Shown here: positions 23,791 to 35,528 of the stretch, piece after piece
Layout: every line of letters starts with the position of its first letter
Numbering within the stretch: the stretch's first letter is position 1
NCBI GenBank assembly: GCA_963920575.1
Contig: OY986975.1
Span: 3,769,961-3,833,960 of the forward strand
Direction of reading: 5' to 3'
Length of the DNA: 64,000 nucleotides
DNA from: Narthecium ossifragum
Lineage: Eukaryota > Streptophyta > Magnoliopsida > Dioscoreales > Nartheciaceae
Program-made: the position numbers and the translations under genes
Notes under the pieces: model-generated
Told to the model about the DNA's origin: nothing
The model's database searches: none
Seen by the model: only the letters and a program-made list of their open reading frames with translations

Positions 23791-24490
23791 GTAAAGGGGC
23801 TTGTTCAAAGCAAGTAGGGGAAAGCTCATCATTGGTTCCGAAGATTGAACGTCGTCGGCCCACAACATCTGAGAGGCAATGGCAGAGAGAGGAATATGAG
23901 GGAGAGGACGAGGCGGATGAAGGGTTGGGTGAGGAGGGTGGTGGTGATCATGTAGAGGAGGAATGGGGGGGGGGGAACAAGAAGAAGAATTCGATACAAG
24001 CGACCCCATTCCTGGCGGGCATGAGGACGAGAGTGTCCCGAGTAGAGATGGTGGTGATATTGTCGTGAATGTAAAGAACATGCGTGAGGCACTGGATAAT
24101 CTAACGGGAAAACATGTGAGTTGAAACTTATAGCTACAAATTGTTCAACATACAGATGTTCATATATGGTACTTATTTTTGCATTGATTACAGGTTGATT
24201 GGGATCCATATGAAAAGGAAAGGGGACCATTTCCAGAAGATGATATCAGCTTCTACTTCGGCACGTTACGTGGTATGGAGTATGTCGAGCCCTATCATCC
24301 ATATAGGGTTCTTCGTCAGTTCAGAATTGTACAAATTATCCTGGGAGAACCACTAAAGCCCAGCTCCCATTTTATAGCCACCGGGAAGACTGGACGAGAA
24401 TATACGAGGAACTTCAACTTCGTGCCAAGGTATTGGAATAGATGGACCTACCACATGATCTGGGAAGCAAGAACCGGCACTAAAGTCTGA
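23791..24490 (+). pseudogene. Plant mobile domain (PMD) gene relic of the MULE
   Basis: The second exon (24194-24490, after the acceptor at 24193) reads VDWDPYEKERGPFPEDDISF, then VEPYHPYRVLRQFRIVQIIL and FNFVPRYWNRWTYHMIW. The 'EPYHP.RVLRQF..VQ' core matches the C-terminal end of the plant mobile domain (aminotransferase-like) family, which occurs both in host genes and in MULEs. A preceding exon ending at 24115 (LDNLTGKH) and an acidic stretch from 23830 may belong to it. Related sequence (PEYMGWYIS) continues past the stop, so the gene is broken. It converges with the transposase relic on the other strand. Confidence 0.65.
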
Positions 24491-24720
24491 CAAAGGCCAC
24501 AACAATCCGTGCCGGAGTACATGGGATGGTACATATCTATTCTCATGTGAGGGTGCAAAATCCGGACTTCATATTAGCTTCGTATAGGAACCGCCGAGCG
24601 ACACGTGACTTACCTGTTATTGTGAGTCAATACTAGAATTCCTTTTAAATCAATACTAGGCTTCATTTTACTACTAACTTCCTCAATATTGTTTTATATT
24701 TTTGACTACTTGTTTCAACC

Positions 24721-26328
24721 CTAGTTTGTGGCTGAAAGGCCAAGCTTCCTTCGATGGGCATTTTTGCACGCTAGTGGAATAGCACGGCCTTCTCGTTTAT
24801 ATCCAGCAATCTCATGGGCACACGGCAAGCCATGGGTACGTTTCACCTGGCAACCACAAGTGGTTGCGTCTACACCAATGGAGTCCGTCCGCTCAACCTC
24901 GGGCTGCACAATTTCCAATGCATGCCTTGATATGAAACCTCTTAGCTCACGAAATAGTGCAAGCTTGAGTTTGTGCTGCACAAAATGTTTGCTTTTCTCG
25001 AAGGAGGCAAGAATCGCCGTGTGCTGGCCTTTGATTAATTGGTGAATTGTCTTCCATGATGTGTCAAAACTGCAGTTAGCTGCTCCGAGATACTGTTTCA
25101 GCTTGGAATGTGCACTCTCTACCCTGTTTGTAGTGGTGTTCCCAAAATGCATATAGCAATCAGTCCATGCAGTCACAAACTTCTCATTGTACTTATTTAG
25201 CCATGAGTCCTTGATATACTCAATGGCTTTTGGGTATTCCAAAAAAGTGCGCTCAAAGTGTTGGAGGTTCACGACATAAGCATCCATGGTAGGTGAGGAT
25301 ACTACCAAATTTCACGTACACAAGAATGAATTCCACTTCTCAGGGGTTTCGAACATCTTGCGGCAGTTGGCGAGGATGTTAGTGCCGATATGCCATTTGC
25401 AGAGCATGTGATTCATTCTCAGAAATACATGCTCTACTGCATTCATCAAGGCCAAGTCTCTATCTGTCACAATAACTCGCGGCTTCACACACCCATCTAT
25501 CAAATCATTCAGCTTGTTTAGAGTCCATGAGTAAGTACCTTCCGTCTCAGAGTGGGGATATGCAAAGGCCGCTGCATATGTGAGATTCGTCGATGTAGCT
25601 CCAACTATTTCAAGTAATGGGAGACGATACTTGTTAGTTTTGTACGTGTAATCCATGATCAGGACCTCTGGAAAGGCACACAATAGCTCCACCGATGTAA
25701 GGTGTGCCTAGAATATGCTCTGAACACAAGACATGGCATCGTCATTGTGTGCCACTCAACGTACCCACTCTCGTGCAAATGGTACAAGAGAAACTGCATC
25801 TCCGATCCCCTCGCTCTCTCAACAACTCTATGCTTTGCCCGGGCGTTGTATATGTTCTTCATGGTCGACACATTCGATCTATTGTGCGCATGGATAGTAT
25901 TCAATATGTCTCTTGGCTTTATCAAGCGCTCTGACATAGCAACCATCATAATCTCCTTTGAGGATGATAGTCTCCTGGCATATGAGTGGCCTTGGAGGTG
26001 TCTTGCATGTGGATGATTGTGCACCCCACACACTAAATGGACATCCACATTTCTTTGTGCTGGTTTCCACGGTCTTTCTTTCTACACCCTTGGTTGTCAA
26101 CTTCCTCAGCTTCTTGCCCTACTTCTCCCTATACTTGGCCGAGCTCCTATACTCCCCATTTCTCTCACATGCAAAGGTGAGCCTTGCCCTTCTACCAGGT
26201 CCTGCTGCCTCGGAGTATTGGATCACTACTACTAGTCCATTTTTCCTCCCAAGCTCTTGAACCCAATGGATAAGAGTTTCCCGGCTGGAAAAGATCTGCA
26301 CTTGCACCATTGATTCAGTGTTAGGCAT
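24721..26328 (-). pseudogene. MULE transposase (FAR1-like), broken
   Basis: Minus strand. In order: a KKCGCPF zinc-binding start and HNHPHA motif (26050-26000), the transposase core with ALMNAVEHVFLRMNHMLCKW preceded by VLIMDYTYKTNKYRLPLLEI and RVIVTDRDL (25660-25400; the D of MDYTY and of TDRD fit the first two acidic catalytic residues), NRVESAHSKLKQYL (25130), and a SWIM zinc finger CGCQVKRTHGLPCAHEIAGY (24870-24810). The N-terminal part needs at least two frame changes, and one in-frame TGA (25312-25314) interrupts the core. Transposition would have acted on the 20648/29875 ends. FAR1-type host transcription factors share this architecture, but the breaks and position argue for a transposon relic. 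Confidence 0.8.
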
Positions 26329-26561
26329 GCATGTAAATGCATGTAGTTACAAGTAATAATGCAATAGTGCAATGCTATAAATAGTTCATTTTTAATAAGT
26401 ACTGTGGGGGTCATAAAAGCCTCCGAAAAGTCCTGGACAATAGCATTTCTGACAGCGCTATCGGCAGTAGAAACATACGCCTGGAGTGTTAACCCATAAT
26501 GTCAATGATCTAATCAAGCCAGTATGCCTTAAAATTTCATAAAATAGCATGACTCAACAGT

Positions 26562-26835
26562 GTTCGGTTGATTAAAACTAAAAATAATGAATAAGTTCGG
26601 TTAGACTCAATCGAAATAGTTTATATTGTCCGGTTAGATTAAACCGAAATACTTTATATGGTTCGGTTGGACTCAACCGAAATAATTTGTAACATTTGGA
26701 TGGAATAAATCAAAATAATTAGTAACGTTCGGTTGGACTCAATCGAAGTAGTTTATATGATTCGGTTTCATAGAGCCGAACATTATGATTCGGATTCGTA
26801 GAGCCGAACATATACATATAATTCGGTCATACCAG
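26562..26835. repeat. Tandem ~33-bp mini-palindromes (TTCGGTT...AACCGAA)
   Basis: About eight units, each like ttcggttggactcaaccgaa followed by an AT spacer such as ataatttgtaac. Each core is a small inverted repeat. They lie between the transposase start and the right end of the MULE; similar motifs (ttcaaccgaac, ggttcggctg) occur near the left side at 23600-23720. Confidence 0.75.
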
Positions 26836-27015
26836 TCCAAACTCAACCAGACGGGGATCTTCAATATTTTGCTCGAAAACACAACGAGGAACAAGAAGTT
26901 GTACCTTTTCAACGGGGCTTTGGTCCTTGTCTTCTCCATCCGAGTCCCACGATGCCTTACTCGAGTCCATTTGAAGCCCTACGTGTCTGTTAGAGCAAAC
27001 ACCATGGAGAGGGAA

Positions 27016-29531
27016 TGTGAGGACCTGTCCCTCTATCCATGTGGCTCGTTGTTGACCATAAGGGCAATTTGGTAAATTACGCATTGTCGGTTTGTTTCAC
27101 ACCCGCGTGTGCACACACAGCCTCTGGTTGATAATTGTGTTTGACTAGATCCGTTTATGAGGTTTTTGACCTGTGGATCGATCCAAACTAGTGTTGGATT
27201 GATCCAGCTATGCCTTGGATCGATCCCTCTTGGCCTTGGATCGATCCGGGTACTGTAGCAGGTCGGTGGAGTTGAGAGGACGGCCGTCGTAGCCGTCGCT
27301 CTCCGCTGTCAGGGGAGAGAGGACTTTCTCTCCTCTCCTCCCCCTTTTCCCTTCCTTCCCCGACTTTCCCCTTCCCTTTTCTTCTTCTTCTTCCTCTTCT
27401 CCTTCTCTTCTCCTTCTCTTCTTCTTTCTTCTTCTTCCGCGGTTCTGCTTCCCCTGGTTCTGCTTCCCTTGTTTCCGGCTGAACCTTCTTCTCCACCGTT
27501 CTCCCTCCTCCGGCCACCGTTTTGAGCGTTTGAAGGCTCATTGGAACCGTGGCGGCGTGAGGAAGATCCCTGGTATGGTTTGGAGCTGGGTTGGTGACTG
27601 GTTAGCGGGGAATCAACCAAGGATTGCGTTTTTGGTAGGTTTTCTACCTACGAGAGTTGTTTAATGTGTTTCTCTTAATCTAGCCGGTAGATCTTGTAGT
27701 TCTTTGTGTTGTTGGCTTCCTCTTGCTTAGTATAATTTCTGTTATAAGTTTCATAAGCTTTGGTTGAGATTTTAGTAGGATTTATGCATGTTTAATCTCG
27801 GATTTTCCGGTTTCTACTGTTCTTGAAGAACAGCTGGTTTGCGGCGAGTTTTTCGATCAGTACGTGCATGTACTTGGGTTGTGATGAACATAAGAGTTGT
27901 AGATCTCTGAGTTAGCTTTCCATTCCAACTTATTTTGTACTTTTCCTATTTTGTACGAATTATGGTGATTTTTCTCGTGACCTGCGACGAGACTGATCTG
28001 AAGCTGGTATGAAGCTGTTCGGATCGATCCAAATATTCCGGATCGATCCAATATTGTCTGGATCGATCAGAGTTAGCTTTCCATTCCAACTTATTTTGTA
28101 CTTGGGTTGTGATGAACATAAGAGTTGTAGATCTCTGAGTTAGCTTTCCATTCCAACTTATTTTGTACTTTTCCTATTTTTCTACGAATTATGGTGATTT
28201 TTCTCGTGACCTGCGACGAGACTGATCTGAAGCTGGTATGAAGCTGTTCGGATCGATCCAAATATTCCGGATCGATCCAATATTGTCTGGATCGATCAGA
28301 ATGTTCCGAATCGATCCCAAAGCTGACTGATGGGGTTTTATCGACTATTTTTAGTGATATTGTTATAAACTGTTGTTTGTTACCGCTTTGTGGTTGAACC
28401 AGGAGAGTAATGACTCCCGGTATTGTGTAGAATAAATGGGCTGACTGTATGCCCTTTATCGCTTTGTGGTTAATCGATGGAGTCATGACCCTCGGGAACG
28501 TTTAGTATAAATGGGCCAAAGGTGTGCCTTTGATTGTTGCCTGTTTATACTGTTGTATTGCCTAGCTCTCCTGTGCATTAGAGGCCTAGGGCTTGACTGT
28601 AGCACTAGTAGTCTGTTGTTTGGGGTTTGTCCCTAGTACTCCTGTATCAACTGCTAAGAGGTGGATGTCGTTACCCCGACATGTGTCGTCATGCTTGGTA
28701 TCCAGCATGGGTAAGGGTGTCCTACATGTGCTGAGGTTCTCCCTATTTGTGGCGGGAGAGAGTTACATGGACAGGAACCCTGGGGGTATCGATGGGATTT
28801 ATGGGCTCCTTGGCAAGCCTTAGCCTTTGAGTTGGAGTTTAGAGGTCGTGTTGGTTTTGTTGCTTTGAGTGATGAGAGATGGTTGTCATAACCACGGTTG
28901 TTCCGCCAAGTGTGGAGATCCCGCTTGGAGAGGGGTGTCCTACTGGTATCGTCATTGTCCACCCTGTGTCAGGGACTGTCGAAGGAGGTTCATCCTTGAA
29001 CAGTGCCTGTCGGAGAACGTACTTTGGACAGGTACCCTTCGGGTTATTGATGGAATTTATGGGGTTCTTGGCAGGCCTCAGTACTTGGCACAGAGTCAGT
29101 ACAGTTGTTGTTGCCTTCCTTGTGTATGTCTTAGAATAGAACCCTACTGAGCTTAGTGCTCACTCCTACCCGGGCGGCGTTTGCAGGTGCAGGTACCAGC
29201 TCTCCTTCTGTGGGCCCCAGTTGCTCGTCCCGCGGTGGCGCGTCGACATCAGGGCATGTTTGAGGATCAAGATGGATTCTGTTGTGCTTTTCGGGAGGCT
29301 ATCGATGACGTAACTTTTTGATGTTTGTAATATCTTTTGTACTTGAGAACTGGTATATGTAAATCTTAATGTAACTCTGTTGTATGTACAGTTTTGTAAT
29401 AATAGTAGTTGTTAGATTTACTTCCGCTTTCTGTTTTGTTTGTAACTGTTTCCGCCAGTTGGTTGTTAGTAGATGTAGGAACCCCCCCTCGTGTCCCGGT
29501 CCGGATGGGCTTTCTAGGTCGGGGCGCGACA
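27016..29531 (+). mobile_element. Solo LTR of the TGTGAGGACC family (copy 1)
   Basis: Starts TGTGAGGACCTG and ends GGTCGGGGCGCGACA. A perfect 5-bp target duplication gggaa is at 27011-27015 and 29532-29536, so this is a complete 2516-bp solo LTR. It contains a pyrimidine-rich block (27320-27440), many ggatcgatcc palindromes and a 228-bp internal duplication. No retrotransposon protein is present. Open frames here are byproducts of composition. Confidence 0.9.
27871..28302. repeat. 228-bp tandem duplication inside solo LTR copy 1
   Basis: The block starting tacttgggttgtgatgaac and ending ggatcgatcaga is present twice (starts at 27871 and 28099), nearly identical. The other LTR copies have one. 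Confidence 0.85.
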
Positions 29532-29929
29532 GGGAAGGTGAGGAGCAACGTGAGGAGTAAGATAGCATTGTGAGAAGCACAATGTGACTATGGGAGGGAA
29601 GTGTGGGGCAATGTCTTGAATAGGGAGGATGATGGCGTTTTAGGGTTAGGGAGAAAGGGAAGTGGTGATGGCGGCTTGGTTAGAGGTAGAAGGAGGAGTG
29701 GGGTGGGGAGGGTGGGTGTGCTTAGAAGAACATGAATAGGGAGGATTATGGTGAGTTTCTCATCAACTTAAAGGAGGGTAGTTTAGATATTTCCTATAAA
29801 TGATATCTCTGGTATTATATCAAATGATTTAGTGGGGTGTAATTGAAAGTATTCTTGGTGTATATAGAATCCCCCTGCAAGTGACATAACTTGCATTAAT
29901 TGAACAACTTAGAATGGACAAGATGAATT

Positions 29930-30960
29930 CTGAAAATTTATGCTACAAGCTGGCTAGATACTTTAGGGAGTTAAAAACCAACAAAGCATATGGAGATTAA
30001 TTAGCAAGATTGCTATGTTTTTCCATACAATTGCCCTTCATGTAAAGAACGGAGTGTTTATGCATTCGGGATAAGCTATTAGTAGATATTTCAATAGGGT
30101 TCTACACATTGTGACGCATTAATATGAAGAGTTTATTGAGAAAAACAAAGCCAGTACATGTTGACTCCACGGATGAGCAATGGAAGTGGTTCAAGGAGTA
30201 AAATTGAATTATAAATTATTATTATTTAATACATTAGTGATGATTTTGAGCTGTGCATCTCTTTTAATTATAAAATTGTCTTGGTGGGTTAGATTGGACT
30301 CATTTCAATGTAAGAGTACCAATAAAGGACAGTGCTAGATACCATATTAGAAAGACTGAGATTTTCACAAACTTGTTGGACATGTGTCCAACAAATATAG
30401 AATTCATATATGTATTATATGGTTGGAAGGGTTCAACCGTGGATGGAAGGGTGCTTCGCGATACAGTGAGTGGGAGGAATCATTTGAAAGTTCCTCAGGA
30501 TAAGAGTGTTTTTATCTCTTCAATAATACTTATTTAATATCTTACATATGTATTAATTTTCTAACAACCAATGCGATATCTAGGTTTTTACTATTTGGTT
30601 GATATAGGATACATTGCAATGGATTCTTAGACCCTTTTAACATGTAGCACTCATATGCAAGAAATGTTTATGAGAGATGTTTTGGCTTATTAAAAATGTG
30701 ATGGGTAATTCTAATGAGTCTTTCACTTTATCCAAGTAGAACACATAATCATATAATTATTACATGTTGTCTAATCCATAATCTTATGAAGAAGAGAAAT
30801 AATTGAGGATCCCTTGGAGTTCAAGTTAGATAGTTAAGCTGTATTAATGATCTTCATGGTGAGCCAATTAGCACAATAGAATCCGATGACGCATAGAGTA
30901 ATTGGAGAAAGCAATAGAGAGTGGACGTGTCCAATCCGTGGAGAGCATCAAGATGTTATA
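29930..30960 (+). pseudogene. PIF/Harbinger transposase relic
   Basis: Plus-strand reading through many stops gives CYKLARYFRELKT, HVKNGVF, STDEQWKWFKE, FNVRVPIKD with ARYHIRKTEIFTNLLDMC, then NIEFIYVLYGWKGSTVDGRV with LRDTVSGRNHLKVPQD. These match in order the plant HARBI1-like nuclease family ('W..FK..GALDGTHI..RVP...RYR.RKG...TNVL', 'GWEGSA.DSRVL'). It is heavily decayed, with frameshifts and stops throughout, so it is not functional. Confidence 0.75.
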
Positions 30961-31257
30961 CATGAATTTGGGTTGAACTGATGTCATTTATGATAATTTA
31001 TTTATTTTTATTGTATTTTTCACTAATTATTTTCGTTAGTACTGTTGATACTAGTACTTTTGGATCATATACTTTCATCTCAAATCTGACACTTTAATTT
31101 GTTGTTTCAAATATGATACTTTGGTATAATGTTTGAAATGGTACTTTGAATTTGATGCTTGTACTGAATGAAGTTGCGAGTGATGCTTTTACATATAATT
31201 TTCTAATTCATGAGGTACATGCATAGTATTTTGTTATTTGCTTGGTATTATGTAGTC

Positions 31258-31365
31258 ATGTCTCAAGGAGATAAATCGAAATGCACTGATGAGGAGGACA
31301 CTATACTTGTTGTAGCATTGCTAAATTTGTATAACAATGGCACCCATAATGCGGATAATGGGTTC
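31258..31365 (+). pseudogene. Harbinger Myb/SANT-like protein, N-terminal relic
   Basis: Reads MSQGDKSKCTDEEDTILVVA then LLNLYNNGTHNADNGF, the start of the Myb/SANT-like DNA-binding protein that PIF/Harbinger elements encode next to the transposase ('W..E.D..L...L.......GT..ADNGFK'). The frame is then cut by an inserted sequence (about 31366-31565); homologous sequence resumes near 31600 and continues in the tandem copies at 31729-38275. Confidence 0.65.
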
Positions 31366-31565
31366 AGAGGGGGACGTGGGGGTTTTTGGTTTGCCTGCAT
31401 GGATCATCCAACGCATGCATCACGGAAAGCCTACGTTTAGTTCGGCACTACATCGCCAAAAAGTGCCCCTCTTTATTAACGTATTTGCTACCGGCCTGCT
31501 TAAAAGCTATGTGATGCATGCATCGTAGTGGGCGCGCAATGCTGATTGGTTCACCCGAACCAAAC
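31366..31565. mobile_element. Possible small MITE in the Myb/SANT relic
   Basis: GC-richer insert between two parts of the Harbinger protein relic, with ends like gggggtttttggtttgcc and gaaccaaacatg that are roughly complementary. It also contains an inner repeat of gcatgcatc. I found no clear target duplication. Confidence 0.35.
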
Positions 31566-31979
31566 ATGTATTTTAGAGGCTACCATTAAAGAACAATTAC
31601 CCAATGATGGTATAAAGGAAACCCACATATGGAGTCAAGGCTAAAACAACTTAAAAAAACTTTTCAATTGTCTATGACATGGTTTATGGTCCAAATACCA
31701 GCGTATTTGATCCTATTAACACATACATGTAGATGAGCCCATGTTTGGGATGAATATATCAAGCTAAAATGCCCTCAATCTCATTGGCAAGTTTACTATT
31801 AGTATTACTTTTTGTTATGATGTTTTTTATGGTACTTGTTATAAACCAAGAACAGAGACAAGTTGGGGAATTTTGTAATCTATTCTTTGTAAATGATCTA
31901 TACAAGAGGCCATCTTTTATAGAGAAGAAGGCACACAAGAAAAGAAATATACACATACATGATTTACTAAGTCACGATG

Positions 31980-32166
31980 ACGACCAAGAGGATGAGCCTT
32001 CGTGAAGATGTCAGCTAATTGATCAGTAGAGACAATATGATGTAGGTGTAGAGTAGCCTGCCAGATGTGATGACGAATGCAATGACAGTCGATCTCAATA
32101 TACTTTGGTCATGGAAAACATCATTGTGAGCAATCTGAATGGAACTAGTTGTTGATCCTAACCTTG
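31980..32166 (-). pseudogene. Copia RNase H C-terminal relic
   Basis: Minus-strand reading gives SIQIAHNDVFHDQS, IEIDCHCIRHHI and STDQLADIFTKA, the conserved end of copia polyproteins. It needs a frame change and is followed directly by the truncated LTR. Confidence 0.8.
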
Positions 32167-32466
32167 TTTTTATGGTGTCAATATATATATATATATATAT
32201 ATGATAAAATATTATCTTAATATATTTGAAAGAGTTGTACATTTATTGTATTATTACTTAATGCTAATCGAGGATTGTAATAGTTAATTATTTGTATTGC
32301 GTCATTGTGAAAGGATTGTTTAAATTAGTCATGAGATTTGTAATTGTGCACCACGGGTTATACTGAATAGTTATAGGGTTGGCTCACACCATCGATCTGG
32401 ATGGGTTTTCTGAGTTGGGGCATGGCAAGTCATCTGACGCATCTCCTCGGATATGAGCTTTGTGAC
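32167..32466. other. AT-rich stretch with a possible LTR end remnant
   Basis: Includes an AT microsatellite (32180-32200). Near 32395-32430 it reads ggatgggttttctgagttgg then ggcatggca, which resembles the 3' end of the TGTGAGGACC LTR family, so a truncated older copy may be present. Confidence 0.35.
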
Positions 32467-34393
32467 TGTGAGGACTTGTCCCTCTACCCATGTGGCTCGT
32501 TGTAAACCGCAAGGGCAATTTGGTAAATTACGCATTGTTGGTTTTTTTCACACCCGCGTGTGCACACACTGACCTTGTTTGTGTTAGTGCTTGATTAGAA
32601 TGGTTAGGTGGAACCGGGATCGGAAGATCCCAGCTCGGGCGCGCAGAAGCTTGCTTTTGGGCAGCTGGCGGCCCGTGAGCGACCGATCGCTCCTAGGAGC
32701 GATCGCTCGGACTCGTGAGCGAGTCGGTGGGTTTTCCTTCGCGAGGACGGCCGCCGTTGGCCGTCACTCTCCTCTGTCAGAAGGGGAGGACTTTCCCTCC
32801 CCTCCTTCCCCTTTTCCCCTCCTTTCCCCTTCCCTTTTCCTCCTCTTCTTCCTCCTCTTCTTCTCCTTCTTCTCCTTCCTTCTTCTTTCTTCTTCCCGGT
32901 TCTGCTTCCTCTGTTTTTCCCGGCAACCACTTCTTCTTCTTCATTCTCCCTCCTCCGACCACCGTTTTGTGCGTTTCAAAGCTCGTTGGATCCGTGGCGA
33001 CGAGAGGAAGATCCTTGAAGTGGTTTGGAACCTTGTTGGTGGCTGGCTTGCGCTGAATCAGCCGAGAATTAGCGCTGTTCGGTAGGTTTCTACATACCTG
33101 AGTTAGTTTAATGGGTTTCTCTTAATCTAGCCGTTTGATCGTGCTGATCTTTGTGTTGTTGGATGCATCTTGCTTAGTATAATTTCTGTTATAAGTTTCA
33201 TGAACTTTGGTTGAGATTTTAGTAGGATTTATGTATGATTAATCTAGGATTTTTCGGTTTCTGCTGTTCTTGAAGAACAGTCGGCTTGCGGCGAGTTTTC
33301 CGGCCAGTACGTGCATGATCTTGGGTTGTGATGAACATATGAGTTGTAATGCCGGGACCCGCTGCGGACCGGCTGGCAGCGGTTGGTAGTACCGCTGCAG
33401 CGATCCTGTTAGACTTGTTTGCTATCCTTAACATACTGTTGCATGCCTATCTCTTGTATGTGTATGTTCATAGGATACATTCTCTGTTGTGCATTAGTTG
33501 CATGGTTAGAACGTGGGTGATATGTGGGTCGCCGTCCCGAGGCTGGAAGCTCGGACTTAGCCCTAGGACCGGGGTTGGGTAGTTTAGACCCGGTTCGGAT
33601 TGTGGTGTTCAGTCAAACTTGATGATAGGCCTAGATGACTGGTACACCTGTTGCTTGATGATTGTAGAGGTCGTGTCGGCCTCGAGTCGGATCTGAGGTG
33701 TAGCCGGTGTCCGGTGTTCTTAACTCTTGAGTAATGGAGTTGCCTACTCAGTGGTGTCTCGTCCCACCAAACAGTGTTCTGTGTCATGTTGAGAGTCAGC
33801 AGTGTTGTTTCCTACTACTGAGTGTGATCTGATATGTGACCAGCCCGGCTGGAAGACCATGATCGTGGGCCTCAGGGACACGCGGTGGGGTTATGGGACC
33901 CCTGTATACACCCAGGTTCTACTTGAGGGCGACATTGTTGCGTTTCCCTCTTTCTTCTGTGTGTCATAGTGTAGAACCCTACTGAGCTTTATGCTCACTC
34001 CTATCCAGGCTGCGTTTTGCAGGTGCAGGCGTCAGTTCTTCTTTTGTGGCCCCTACCGGGCAGTTGGTTGGCGGTGCGGTGGCGTCTGGTGGACTTTGAG
34101 AGGTGGCGATCTTTACTGCTTTTATACCTTATGTTAGTTAGTCTCCTACGGGAGTAATGTTGTATTTGGATCTTCCCCTCTCCGAGGATATGTATATTAA
34201 ATCTTTTTGGGTTCTGTAATCTGTGGTTCGATGTTCATTAAATCATCTTTTTAATTTGAGGGTGTTTTGTGAAAAACTGTCAGGGAGATCTATAGGTTAG
34301 AGGGAACCCTCGCCGGCTTTTTCTTCCGCGTTTCGTTAGGTTCCGGTTCGCGTCGCCCGGCCCGGTTGGGCTTTCGCGGGTCGGGGCGCGACA
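32467..34393 (+). mobile_element. Solo LTR of the TGTGAGGACC family (copy 2)
   Basis: TGTGAGGACTTG to GTCGGGGCGCGACA, 1927 bp, inserted in the copia relic. Target duplication gtgac (32462-32466) and atgac (34394-34398), 4 of 5. It has the same layout as copy 1, but its palindromes are of the form gagcgatcgctc rather than ggatcgatcc. Confidence 0.85.
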
Positions 34394-34998
34394 ATGACAG
34401 TAGTATCCAATGTAGGAAGAGGAGAGCGAGGAAGTAATGAGCTCTAGTGGTCTCAAAATCATCCCGAATGTGCATCATAAACTGAATAAATTGATGTTGG
34501 TTCCGGTACTCCAAAAGAGCTTAGCAGACTTGTATCCGGAAAAGTTGGACCAACCTGAGAAAGTTGATCCTAGAGACTATTGACCTGAGAATGAAACTCA
34601 GCAATAGATTGGCCATGCTCTTGATGTAACTGATAGAGCTTTGATTCCAACTGGAACTAAAGTGCCGCATCACTAGAGCAATTGTATATGTTTGCTAGGA
34701 AATCCTAGGCAAGCTTGGCGTTCCGAAACTTAGGAAGAAGACTCTGAATAGAAGGAACATATGTGTTAATAAACCAAGATAAAATCTTATAGTAAGTACC
34801 TTCCCACTCCTCAAGACGCTCATCTAACTTCTCTGAAGTTTCTTTATCATCTTTCTCAGGGAGCTTCTTATCTCCAGTAACAATATGCCATAGGCGGCGC
34901 CCAATCAAGAAGATTGACATTTGTTTAGCCCATGCATTATAATTTGTCCCATTGAGAGCAATCGCTATCATGCAAGTTACGTCATTTGAGGAAGTCAT
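34394..34998 (-). pseudogene. Copia gag relic
   Basis: Minus strand: ALNGTNYNAWAKQMSIFLIG then RRLWHIVTGDKKLP (34960-34860), and further down QFMMHIRDDFETTRAHYF. These are the N-terminal gag part of copia elements. Stops and a frame change separate the two halves. Confidence 0.75.
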
Positions 34999-35528
34999 AG
35001 TAATCTGTAGACTTATAGAGCAACTCGCGGATTGTGGGATGAGGACTCGGTGGTCAAGAGATCGCTAAAGAAGAGGAACGTGTTGCTGCAAGTTCTAGAA
35101 CAGAGGTGCTAATACAGATGCGGATCAAAGGATGGATGTTGTACCAACCAAGAGTAGAGGACCTCACAGGAGTAGAAGGTGGTGGGTCGAGACCGAGCAC
35201 AATGAAGCTCGGATCCCTCGATGCTGGGAGCGTGCGTCGCTGGAGGAGAAGAACTCACCACGGCTAGAGGAGATCTCAAAGCTCGTCGCGAACAACTCGG
35301 CATCGAGGCACGTGAACGCCATGGAGAGGAACGCCGGGAAAGACGACGGGGCCGCGTGATTTGATGGTCGTGATCAATGGCGAACAAGATATGCCACGGC
35401 CCGTGTGAGAAGAAAAGTCACGAGCGAGGATGAATCCGCCCGATGGGACGCCATAGGCCACAGAGATCAAGGGATCTTGATCGGAGGTCCTATTTGATCT
35501 AACGAAAGTAAATCAAATAGACATAGTC
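34999..35528. other. Copia 5' leader region
   Basis: Between gag and the primer-binding site. It is GC-rich in part (35130-35360), with open frames in several phases but no domain I recognise. Confidence 0.45.

Larger units (their letters stand above)
20648..29875. mobile_element. Degraded Mutator-like element with PMD and transposase genes
   Basis: The right end, in reverse complement, reads GGGGGATTCTATATACACC. The left end reads GAGGGATTCTATATACACC and both continue with AGAAT and a diverged subterminal region (a shared run GTACACCACTAA / TTACACCCCACTAA). Between them lie a + strand plant-mobile-domain relic (23791-24490) and a - strand MULE transposase relic (26328-24721). Two later insertions split it: a Pack-MULE at 20731-23216 and a solo LTR at 27016-29531. 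Without them the element is about 4.2 kb. I do not see a convincing 9-bp target duplication outside the ends. Confidence 0.65.
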
